Shown here: positions 12,396 to 22,765 of the stretch, piece after piece | How positions within the stretch are numbered: the stretch's first letter is position 1 | How the letters are laid out: each line of letters opens with the position of its first letter | Made by a program: the position numbers and the translations under genes | The notes under the pieces: model-generated | Databases searched by the model: none | What the model saw: only the letters and a program-made list of their open reading frames with translations | Told to the model about the DNA's origin: nothing | Assembly (NCBI GenBank): GCA_918026815.1 | Contig: CAKJVC010000010.1 | Coordinates: forward strand, 560,501-624,500 | Reading direction: 5' to 3' | Length of the DNA: 64,000 bases | From: Chalara sp. BL73 | Lineage: Eukaryota; Ascomycota; Leotiomycetes; Helotiales

Positions 12396-13504
12396 ATGAA
12401 AGCCGCACGATGGGATCCCGTGGGTTAAGTCTCTGTTAGGACAATTCATGCTAATATGTTTTTAAGTGCAGAAGAAAGTGGTTGTGAACGATATCCCAAT
12501 ACCTGAGCCCGAAGAGAATCAATTCCTCGTTAAACTCGCATCTGCTTCGTTATGTCACTCTGATATGATGGTAATTAGAGGCGAGGGCGAAATTCCAGTC
12601 ACTTTGGTCATGAAGGGGCTGGTTATGTAGAAAAATTACATCCGAGTGCCATTGGGAAGGTTTTTTACAGACGGTGACGCTATCGGATTCTTATACATAA
12701 CTGGGTGCTGCTTTGGGTGCTCAGGGTGTATGGTCCATCATCTGTCGTGTAATTCGGGGAATCAGTTACTTCAGGGATTTACCATCGATGGCTTCTTTGC
12801 TGAATATGCGGTGGTTGATTATCACAATGCTGCAATCCTACCTCAAGTCTTGATCCCAAAAAGGCTGCGCCATTATTTTGCACAGGAATCATAGCTAGGT
12901 GATATATTCAGTCATACGCAAGTGACTTCAACTGACTCCTTCAGCTTTCCACTCCATCCACTCTGCAGAATTACAACCCGGTGATTGGTTTGCAGTCGTG
13001 GGATGTGGAGACCGGGGACAGTTGGCTACACAATATGCCAAAGCTATGGGTTACCATGTGGGAATTGATATCAACGATACAATTCTTTCCGAATGCAAGG
13101 TTCAAGGAGCCGATGCGGTCTTCAACTCCATGACAAACAAAGATTACGTTGCTGGAGTGCTCAAGCTCGCTGGCGGTGATGTAAAAACTGCTGCCGTCTA
13201 TAGTAATGCGGAAGCAACATATGCTGGTGCGCCTGCCCTGATCAAACTGGGCGGCATCCTCATGGCCGTTGGAATCGCACACAAGCTTTTGCAAATTTCA
13301 ACCATGGATCTCAGTCTAGGGAAGTATAGAATCAAGGCTGAGAGCACAAGCATCCCTCAGAGGATGGGCAAAGCGGTTAAATTTACTGCCAAGCATAATA
13401 TTGTTCCTAAAATTGAGATCTATTCTACTCTAGGCGATGTGGCTAGAATGGTAGATGCTATGCATCATGAGAAGAGTATTAAGCGGATGGCTGCCGTGTT
13501 CTAG
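12396..13504 (+). pseudogene. Broken zinc-dependent alcohol dehydrogenase
   Basis: Pieces of a medium-chain Zn alcohol dehydrogenase run collinearly, but no single reading frame joins them. The start MKAARWDPVG at 12396 is followed by a damaged splice donor (TTAAGT where GTAAGT is expected). Exon 2 gives KKVVVNDIPIPEP and LCHSDMMV. One base is missing near 12603, just ahead of the zinc-ligand motif GHEGAGYV. A second shift lies near 12658 in an AAGGTTTTTT run, and a third near 12847 before LDPKKAAPLF. The C-terminal part (12998-13504) is open and keeps GIDIND and IKLGGILMAVG, but its NAD-binding loop reads GCGDRG instead of the usual GCGGLG. Several independent lesions argue for real decay and not one sequencing error. 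It may once have served the neighbouring pathway. Confidence 0.85.
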
Positions 13505-14438
13505 GAACTCCTTTAAGATAATTATGTCTTAAGAAGTTCATGCCACCCTTGAGATCTCAATCATAGCGAGAGAAAATCTCGTGCACATCTTGCATAGCCA
13601 TTAAGAGCAAGTGCTCAATCTTCTGCAAAAAATGGGTAATGACAAACATATTGCTACAACACCCGCTAGGACGAATTTGTTAAGCAAGCTTTTCAGGAGT
13701 AAAGCAAACTTAGACTTACGAAACTTAGGTCCGACTGAGCTCGTCCTTGCCAGTGTTGGAGTTCCGGATATTATATGGAGGCATGCTGAATTTCCCTATT
13801 GCAGGGTCTCTCCTTGCGTGTTGCATCATTCCACAATGTAGAACCCTCTCTCTTAGAATCAACCTTTATATAAATCAGAGTCTATACTCGTCATGTGTAG
13901 GTTGAGTTTCCTTTACACACAACTCTATCTTTCCAGGGTAGTTGCTCTACATAGAAAAAGACCACTAAGATTATATTGCCGATCTCTGCGTGCATAAACT
14001 TGATACGCTACAAACACGATCTTTGATTATCATATATCATTTTACGCATTCCGTCATAATAAATAATTTCTTATAGTATCAAGTGAAAGACTTTCTCCCT
14101 ACCGTTTCAGCCTTGTTGTCGTGATCAAATCTAAGGACAAGCTATTCTACTTCGGAAAAGAATACCCGAATGTCCCGGCCTAGCCGAAACTTCATCTTCC
14201 GGCTCCTGCCAACGCTGGGATGCGGGGTGATCAACCCACGGGAGAACACTGCTTAGAACCGATTTCAGTAATAGATTCGTGGTGACTCGTAGTTGCAGCT
14301 GTCCTCATGGTGTATCTGAGTTATCCGAGTTTTCTGCCTACAGTAATCGATACGGTCCCCAGATTCTCTCCAGGGACTTCTAATTGAAAATCTGTTAGTT
14401 TGTTTCTGAACTCGATGGGTCATTGCAGCGAACTCACA
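13505..14438. other. Intergenic region
   Basis: A short ORF at 13611-13841 shows no family resemblance. The rest is AT-rich and forms the promoter of the PRISE-type reductase. Nothing else is supported. Confidence 0.5.
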
Positions 14439-15658
14439 ATGTCAAAAACTGCGTTGATCTTTGGAGCCAGTGGAGTTACGGGGTGGTCATTTGTAAATGA
14501 GATTCTGAATGACTATCCTAAGAAGGAGACATGGAGAAAAGTCTATGCCTTGGCAAACAGACTGTTGAAGTTCGAGGATTCATTATGGCCTAGTGATTCA
14601 AGGTTGGATATTGTTTCAGGAATTGATCTGCTGGGAGGTGATCAAGAGTATTTGGAACGGGATATGGCTCGTATTGATGGTATTGAAAATGTCACTCATG
14701 TTTACTACTTCGGTAAGGGTGCCCATGAACTTAAAAGCCGCAGGACTGATATTTTGAAGCGTACAAAGCTTCCGCAGATCTAAAGCAAGAATTTAAAGAC
14801 GCGGAAGACATGTTCAGGCGAGCGGTGATAGCTGTAGATCACTTGGCTCCCAACCTCGAGTTCATTGTGCTCCAAACAGGAGCAAAAATGTACGGTTGTC
14901 ATCTCTTGGAAAACCACCCAACAGACTACCTTCATGTCCCACATAAAGAGGATCAACCACGGTTAAAGCCACCTTACGGAGACGTGCTCTTCTACCACCC
15001 GCAATTGGACTTCATCAGCTCCTACGGCAAGAACAAAAAATGGAATTGGTGCGACACACGACCCGATATCATCATCGGCTTCGTTCCCAACCAAAATTTC
15101 TACTCGCTAGGCACGAGCATCGCCGTGTTCCTGAGCTTGTGGAAGGAAGTAGAAGGCGAAGGGTCCGCATGTCCGTATCCCGGAACTGCAATCGCGTATA
15201 AAGCGAAATCGAACGACAGTTCCGCTAACATGATCGCGCGGCAAACCCTCCATCTATCCCTCACCCTCCCTTCCTCACCAAAAGGTGAAGGCTACAACGT
15301 CGCCGACGAGCAAACCCCTCGGACCTGGGAAAGCAAGTGGCCAGATATATGTTCCTATTTCGGTCTTAAAGGCACACCTCCCCCAATGCATCGCGAGCCT
15401 ACTGAAGTCAGGAGTTACATCAAGAAGAATTTCGCGACTTGGGAGAAGATGGAGGAGAAATATGGGTTGAGGACGGGCGTTGCGGATAGCGATAAGACGT
15501 TTAAGGGATTTGAGTACTTTTTGTTGACGCAGTTTGATTTTGATCGGCAGTATGATATGAGCAAGATGTATGGGACGGGGTTTGAGGAGGAGAGGGATAC
15601 TTTGCAAGCTTGGGGAGGTGTTTTCGATAGGATGAGGAGGGCGAAGATGATTCCATAG
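14439..15658 (+). CDS. PRISE-type enone reductase (progesterone 5-beta-reductase/iridoid-synthase-like SDR), 2 exons
   Basis: Exons 14439-14712 and 14760-15658 give 390 residues. The N-terminus MSKTALIFGASGVTGW is the characteristic Rossmann motif of the PRISE group of extended SDRs. After the splice, HVYYFGAYK is followed by LQTGAKMYG, which carries the Tyr of the PRISE active site. PDIIIGFVPNQNFYSLG and the C-terminal WDP-like FDFDRQYDMSKMYG-type ending also match the family. The start at 14439 is preferred over the upstream in-frame ATG at 14400 because it abuts the Rossmann strand. PRISE enzymes reduce activated C=C bonds with NADPH, so this one could saturate an enone in a polyketide-derived product. 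Its cytosolic location is presumed from the lack of any signal. Confidence 0.9.
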
Positions 15659-16516
15659 CTTTAAGTGGGATGTCAATTTTGCACGATGGTTCGCCATCCT
15701 GTTTACCAGTTCAATTTGCAATGAGCACATTGACCATAGGCACAACACCTGCTTAGATGACAGAAGGAATCCCGAAACGATGACATGGCCAATGTGCCTG
15801 AGTCTTCAGTTACAGAACTTGGACTTCACATAAAATGACTCTATTGCCTCAGTCCTTGCTGCCATCTCTCATTGTAGTGGACGCACCTGATGTAGGCTCT
15901 CAACTGCATATCCAGATAGGGCTTATATTTTATGTGAGACTTACTAACGATTGCACTAGTACAAGGTACAAAATAGGGTAGTCTCCATGTGTATGCTGCA
16001 GTGATCTTCTACAGCAAACTTCGGACCTACTTGTGATAGTTGTATAACACTTGGCACTTTTCACATATCAGTGCTGTATGGGGGGAAATAATAAAAATAA
16101 AATGCCTATGTGCTAATGGGGTATGAGCAGCCGCGTACCTAACATGTTTGCTTTTATATATGGTCCGAAAACGGTCGGGAGAGTTCTGTCTTATTTTGTA
16201 CACTTCCGCTCATGCTTCTTGACTTCATAAATTGCCCAGGCGAGTGCAATCCTACGAATTTTTAAAGGATACATTGTTGGACGTTATATTACAGCAACAA
16301 ATCCCCCCAAACACAAGCACTTTGTATGCTAAGGTATAAAATGGAGAATAGGCACTGCTGAGAGCTTTATAGGACGAACATTTTGCCGATAGAAGATTGC
16401 GACATGCTCGAGAGCGATAGATCAATTGCGAAAAAGCATTTAGCTTTCGCGATCCTAATTCGACGGTTGAAAAATTCATGGTAGCAGATACAAAATGTTA
16501 TTAGGATTTTCTCAAT

Positions 16517-16561
16517 AATATGTGTATATGTGTATATGTGTACATGTGTACATGTGTACAT
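16517..16561. repeat. TGTGTATA/TGTGTACA microsatellite
   Basis: An imperfect tandem array of an 8-bp TGTGTATA-like unit, drifting to TGTACATG, about 45 bp long. It is a simple-sequence repeat within the gene-poor block. Confidence 0.85.
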
Positions 16562-17248
16562 GAAGGGCTGTATTCTTTTGCAGGGTCCACTTTATGACAT
16601 TGATGAAGACACTTCAGCGGTTAGTATTGAAGAGGGATGACTGACCTTGTACAGCTGAGAAAGGGCCTCGCGTTATATTCCATACAAATGAATGCAAGCC
16701 AACCTCGAATCAACAAAGGCAATAAGGCGACAAGGAAAACTCAACGAGCAATGTGTGTAAACTTGGCGGCACTGGCGTTGTTGTCCCTGGATTTCAGGCA
16801 AACAAAGGAATAAGGAACTGATTGTTGTGGCCAACTTGGCCGAACAAACTAGAAATGCCCGACGGCCATCGAGTGCGACATGCGTCAAAAACAAAACTTG
16901 TCTCCAGAAGTGATAGAAATGGCTCGCCACCCGAACTTTCGGGCGGGCAGCAGACACCGCGGCTGAAAGAGAAAATGTTCTAGAAAAAGCCGATTCTCGG
17001 AACGTGACAGGGGGGAGAAATTTTGACAACGATCTCGACCACGTGAGACATGCAACAAAAATCGCAAACATTAAGGAAAATATTGGTCGAGAGCTTGGGT
17101 ATAATTGATCTGACGTGGTGCCAAACTTCTGGGTCGTCTGGGCCGTGGGTTCACCTTGATTATATAGCTCTGGTGAGCGGATATAGGTCCAGGCCGCTGG
17201 TAGAGTGGGAATCGCTTTGGTACCTGGACTTTGGTGTGTGGTGTGGCC

Positions 17249-17421
17249 AGCCACATCAGATGTGCGACAACTCCTGTTCAAAAAGGGATATATCACGACA
17301 CCGTTCGAGGCTGAAGCTCAAGGTGACCGATCGTTTGGATGAGGATAAAAGATTGCTGCGGCGAAGCCTGGTCCCTTCTTCATTTCAGGACTAAGTCTAA
17401 GCCACATCAGACGTGCAACAA
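17249..17421. repeat. Pair of 22-bp direct repeats 151 bp apart
   Basis: Copies at 17249-17270 and 17400-17421 share AGCCACATCAGA-T/C-GTGC-G/A-ACAA and differ at two positions, both C/T or G/A transitions. A weaker relative, ACATGCAACAAAAATCGCAAAC, lies near 17048-17069. This may be a remnant of a small repeated element. Confidence 0.6.
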
Positions 17422-18396
17422 AAACCAAACACTCCTCCCTCTGCTTCGCCCATGGCCTAAGGTAGTTGAAGGCGTCGTCGCATGTTTAAGACACAAATAA
17501 TGCCAGCAGACCCTGTGGTCCAGCGGCAATCTACTTCGGCCTAGGCTACGGCCAGTCGCCCAGGGAGCCCCAATCCTGTGCGGAGCCTACAGCAAGGGGA
17601 TATTCACACTGTTGGCCGCGTTGCCGGAAGCCGAGAAGGGAGCCTGAATCCGGGTTTTTTGTCATGATTTTTATACTCTGGGAATACCCTCTTACTTCAG
17701 ACAGCAGCAGAAGGAGGAGGAATGTAAATGGGGGGTGAATTTTAAATCAAGCCATGGACATCCCAATCCCACGCCTGCATTTTTTCTTTCAGGGACCTAC
17801 CCTATCACGCTCCTGGCTCGCCCCTCACCACCCCTTTGATGCATGTCGAGACCATCGCATCGCCACCAACAGAAAGTCCTTTTGTTGCAAGTCGCAACGC
17901 CGGGATGGTCCGGGCCGCCTTCCGTTGCTTGTTTCGTGGGGAGGTATCGAGCAAGGTGGCGCTCACGTGATGCAGATGCAGCAATAACTAGGCTTCTTTA
18001 AGCACGAGTGCCAGGAGAAGATTGGCCTGTGTTAGTGCCAATCTGCAAATTCATGCACATCACTTCAAAACAGAAACGCCATATTATCTACTTCAAGGAG
18101 ACCCATGTTTCATATATATCACGTGTTGATGTGGTCCAATTCCACACCCTCTGCAATGCTTGGCAATTTTGTATACTGCAAGCTAACGCACTCACCAATA
18201 AGCCTTACAAGGTGCATCGCAAAGGAATTACGAACGAGTATTAAGAAAAGATTCCATGTCGGCATGGACCTACATCATCCACATGTTGGGTCTACCACTG
18301 TTTCACTTTGCCTATGCATGAATTTCAAGTAAACCCCGTGGCAAGCACTGATCATCAGCCATCACGAACCATCCTTCCACAGCTCAGCATCACTAA

Positions 18397-18700
18397 ACGG
18401 GTAATAACGTACAAAACCGTTGCTGACAATAATATAGAGGCAGATAGTTATGTCAAAGCCGTTGATGGTATCCCCAGTACCACGCCACTTGATTTATCGA
18501 TTCAAGGAGAAGGCTTGGTAGATATTAATAGTAAAGTCATTCCCGTTCATATTGTTCAAATCTGTTTCAAGCGCTGATGGCCGCTTGTGTCAGCAGACTA
18601 CCGGCTGTTACCTCAGGCTACTGAAAAGGGTGTTGTTGAGCACGTAAAGGTAGCTTATATTCACTCTGATGCTCTCGTTCATACTGATCAAGCTACGCAG
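18397..18700 (+). pseudogene. Relic of an alpha/beta-hydrolase (carboxylesterase type)
   Basis: Two fragments in different frames look like parts of one hydrolase. The first (about 18397-18480) reads RVITYKTVADNNIEADSYV, like the N-terminal strand of fungal esterase/lipase-3-type proteins. The second (from 18590) reads SADYRLLPQATEKGV, the usual segment after the second strand. The stretch between them, where the HGG oxyanion motif should be, is unrecognisable and out of frame. No GxSxG nucleophile elbow is found downstream. The order and strand agree with a decayed gene. Resemblance is judged by eye. Confidence 0.6.
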
Positions 18701-21060
18701 GATTTATACCAGTACATCAGGCACAATCTGTGGCACCGTATCAACAGCATACCGCTTTCGCAACCGTGGTCATGGAGAATGTAATCCTTTTAGGGCCAAG
18801 CTTAGGCAAGCTCCACTCGTGATTCAATTGCATCAAAACTAATATAGAATCAAGGTCTCATCTTGCTATGATTAACGCACACTACCTAATACTGAAACAG
18901 CTCACTCTCTTCGCCCTTTTCGGCGATTCAATATTTAAAGCCGAGTGGTGCCAGTGTGCTGGAGTTTCGCTATCCTTAACTTAAATTTAGTACCGCCTAC
19001 TGCCCGGCTCAGCCACCACAGGCTATATACTCTCATCGATGGCGTTCGATATAAATATGATATTGTATACAGAGAATTAGCAGTGGTCGTGGCCGGCAGA
19101 CAATGAGCAAATGGGCGCCCTAAGACTCACCTTGCTTTCTCGGTTTACTCGAACCGGAGAGTATCCTAGGCTATGGAAGGATGTAGATAAAGGCTAGAAG
19201 ACGAGAGTTGGAAGAGTTAACCGAAGTCCGTGTTAGTGCATAGAGATGCTGACGATCTGGTGCCGTATCAAGGAACTGGAGATCCTGCGAGGGTTATTGG
19301 TATGTACAATACCCCGAAGTAGATACAACTTCAAGTCAAAATCATACTGATCCACACAGGGCCTCACCTAGCTAAGTTCTTTACAGCCCAGAGAGAGGGC
19401 ATACTTGGAATTATGACCTTTATCTCAGCGACCATAGATTAGAAAAGGTTGAACAGGCGTGGAAGGCTACTGATGAAAAGTGTGGTGGTGGATGCTAAAC
19501 CCTGATCCTGCAAGCCAAAATCATATTTCCCTCTTCACACATCTGTCTACTGATTGGGAGTAAATTTATTCATAGAGAGCCCATGACCCAAAAACTACAT
19601 TCGCTAATGGGTGACAGGAGTAGGCGGTGCGCTACGAAGATAAAGCATGGGCCGCATAGTCACATGACGCAATCAGTGGCCAAGTTTCTCGTACTGCAAG
19701 CGCATTTCTCTGAAAGCTGGTCCTGCATTTGATTGTTGTTATTCCCTACGCTTCTATATTCAGACCCATCTTCCTTTGGTCTATTTAGTCTTTACACACT
19801 CGCCGATACAGCTTCGTTGAGGTACTTCATACTCAAATTGTACAGAGCATGTTACCGACTCAAAGTGTGGATATTGCTGCCAAAGTTGTTCTTCTGTGGA
19901 TAAGTATCCGCTCATGTTAAATGCAGCGGTGACGCCAGTTTCCTAACTTTAGAATTACTGAAAATATCTTCTTTACATATTCCCTGGTTAGAAGTCTGAG
20001 ATCATTGTTCGCAGATTCTGTTTCGTGGTTTGAGTAGGTAGAGCTTTTAATATGCATAAATCATGAGAATTGCACACTTCGTCCAGGCATGTGTGATCAT
20101 GAATTAAACTTAACTCCCTTCTTGAATCTCCAACTTTAGAACGGTTGCTAAGTTTGATATCCGGAGAGAGTGGGTTGTCGATGCACCAATGTAGGAGTGG
20201 GTCAATAGTATTGTTTCCAGGTACAATGTTTAAAGAAGTATGAGTGCCCGTCATAACTCCAGCCTTTCCTTGAATTTGCACTTATTTAGTACGTATTCAT
20301 TAGTCGGGACAATGTTGTCGTTTCGCTAGTACCTGTTTGTCATTCATAAGAATTTCGTCTTGAGAGCAAAATACTCTCACTTCTCCTTGACTAGAAGCAT
20401 GATGCTTGCTGTCTATTCAGTCAAGGCACATTGAGATTTTGGAATACTAGGTATCGTGTAGCTGAATTGGGAATCGTGTCTTCCCTCCGCTTTTAGCGCA
20501 GAGATAGCTAACAAGATCCTTCTTGAAGAATTGAGTAGATCCGCTATTGGTCCATTTATATCCAAAGCGAACATGTCTGTGTTTAGTCTTGAAAACTTTC
20601 AAGCAATAACAGATGTCGACTCTTTCGAGCCGCTGCTGAACAAGGCTTTAAAAGCCTGTTGAATTAGGACGTCTTGGCAAAAAGTAATATATACGGAAAA
20701 TGAGTTAGAGGAGCGAGCGTGATGTTCCACGAATAGGAACACGCCATATCAATTAAAGTTACAAATATATTTATTATGATGATCTCTCCCACCTTCTATT
20801 TATCCTTAAGCGCATGTTCATAATTATATTCATATTTTCAACGTGGTGTTCTTGCTCAGGAGTATCTCCGTGCTTGGGTAATTGGCTGTCATATTGAAAT
20901 GGAGTTCTCGATCCCACGTATGGGAATATGTTGTTCAACAGCACCTTTACAATATAGAATCATATAATTCATAGCAAGATCATTTATTGAGACTTGTATA
21001 TCTCTTATGGTCATCTAAATTTTGAGCTGCAAAATCTCCGTGCTACTCTCTTCTTCCATT
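18701..21060. other. Gene-poor block
   Basis: No supportable gene. A minus-strand ORF at 19988-20281 (97 codons) has no features. The region is AT-rich, with frequent stops in all frames, and ends in the promoter of the AA9 gene. Confidence 0.55.
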
Positions 21061-21995
21061 ATGAAGGCCAATTTATCTCTCATCGGGCTGACAGGCATCC
21101 TCTTCAGCCAAGGGACCTATGGCCATGGTTTTGTTCAACAACTTCGCATCAACGGCGCCACCTACTATGATACTTGGAATCCTTACAAAGATCCCTCCAA
21201 AAAAGTCGAGCGCATCACCCGTAAATTTCTCGACAACGGACCCGTCACCGACGCTGCATTTCTTGTACCCCCCTTCTTTATCCTCTCTAACTCTCTATCT
21301 AACCAACCACAGAACGAAACAATAGTCTGCAACTATGGTGCTAAAGGCACCACTATGAACACACCGTCAAACCTTACCGCTCCTATCCCAGCCGGCGCAA
21401 AAGTCGAGTTCCTCTGGACGGAATGGACCTCTGACCACCCAGGGCCAGTAATGACATATCTTGCTCGCTGCCCGGGCAGCTGCTCTAAATTTGCCGCGTC
21501 CTCTGGCTCCATCTGGGTTAAGATCGACCAGGCCGGGTACGACGCCACGCAATCCGTGCCATGGGCTTCTAAGCGGCTACCGAACCAAAACTCTACCTGG
21601 CCCATCACCCTACCGAAGACGATTGAGAGCGGCGAGTATATCTTGCGCCACGAAATTCTGGGTCTTCAGAGGAGCGTGAAGCCTGAGCTAAGCCAGTTCT
21701 ATCCTGCTTGTCATCAGATCACGGTTACTGGAGGTGGAAGTGTGAAGTTGCCGGTTGGGGTGGCGTTGCCAGGTGCTTATCAGCTTGAGGATCCTGGGGT
21801 AGGTTTTGTCACCATTTATTTATTTAATTTTAATTCAAGTTTTTATTTCATTTTAAGTTTTGGGGGGGGGGGTTAGGAAGAATGGTTCGGCTGATGAGTG
21901 GGTAGATTCATCTTGAGTATCGTGATATCTCGGCCACAAAGCCGTATACGCCCCCGGGCGGGCCGGTCTGGAGTGATAAAGGATGGAGCTCTTGA
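21061..21995 (+). CDS. AA9 lytic polysaccharide monooxygenase, secreted, 3 exons
   Basis: Exons 21061-21264, 21313-21798 and 21906-21995 give 259 residues. A 21-residue signal peptide ends in GTYG, leaving His22 as the new N-terminus (HGFVQQL), half of the copper-binding histidine brace. The second copper His is in DHPGPVMTYLARCPG, and the axial Tyr lies in QFYPACHQI. The last exon, ending in YTPPGGPVWS, matches the usual C-terminus; the second intron contains a run of ten G. There is no CBM1 module. AA9 enzymes oxidatively cleave cellulose or hemicellulose outside the cell. An upstream in-frame ATG at 21022 was rejected because it precedes the signal peptide. The gene sits inside the metabolite locus but has no obvious biosynthetic role. 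Confidence 0.93.
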
Positions 21996-22765
21996 AGGGA
22001 TTGCCAGGGTGTCGTGATCTTGAGTGTTTCGTCATGATGATTGTTACTGTCGCTTGCATTTATGTTTGGTAGAGTGCCAAGCGAGAGCACGCAACATTGG
22101 TGGCTCAATGTAATGTCAGAGATCTCGCACAAATGTCGGGTTGACTCTCTGTGCTGTGATAGACGATTTATGGCACAGGGCCAAGTTGGAGAGAACCCCG
22201 GAGCATTTTCATTACAAGGCGAATAATTGGTTGCTGTCTCCTATCTAGCTGTACAGTTGAAACTCTATCTTGATTGTACAACGAAGATTCTAGGGGATGC
22301 ATTCATTTCTTCAAATAAAAAGGTTATTATTTAATCTCAGTTGAGGTTTCAATCACGCTGTTTTGATTGTGAGTCGTCATGAGTTTGACGCTTCCTGATC
22401 TAACCTAAATGTATATGAACGTATGAAATAGATACCAACAAGAATCGTGTAATTTGTCGATTGTAACAAAATGGTTTGAAAAGCCTGCATCTATCAAAAT
22501 TGAATCATTTGCATTGCATCTGTAGCACATGTTTCATTATAACAATAAATGCCTTTCCCCTTGCAGTTATTCCGCCCTAGTTGAAGACAGGTGACTTCTA
22601 CCTCAGGCACAAGCTCTCCAAAATCGGAAAATTTTAATGCCACTACCCGAAAATTAACACCCTAAACCAGCAGTGTTGCAGGCTCGGGCCTGGTAACAGC
22701 GGTACCCTCTGGGATCACCTCAGCCACTCCGATGAATGACCGGATCCATGGTGGGCACGTCAAGT
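21996..22765. other. Convergent intergenic region
   Basis: The 3' flanks of the AA9 gene and of the polyketide synthase. No ORF or structure of note. Confidence 0.6.

Larger units (their letters stand above)
15659..18396. other. Gene-poor block
   Basis: No gene is supported. Overlapping ORFs on both strands (for example 16673-17296 minus, 207 codons) have no domain features and no consistent frame. A TG/TA microsatellite and a short direct repeat are listed separately. Confidence 0.6.

Noticed and set aside
13611..13841. 76-codon plus-strand ORF
   Set aside because: No family resemblance and no supporting context.
16673..17296. 207-codon minus-strand ORF in the gene-poor block
   Set aside because: Composition is irregular and it overlaps other ORFs on both strands; no recognisable motif.
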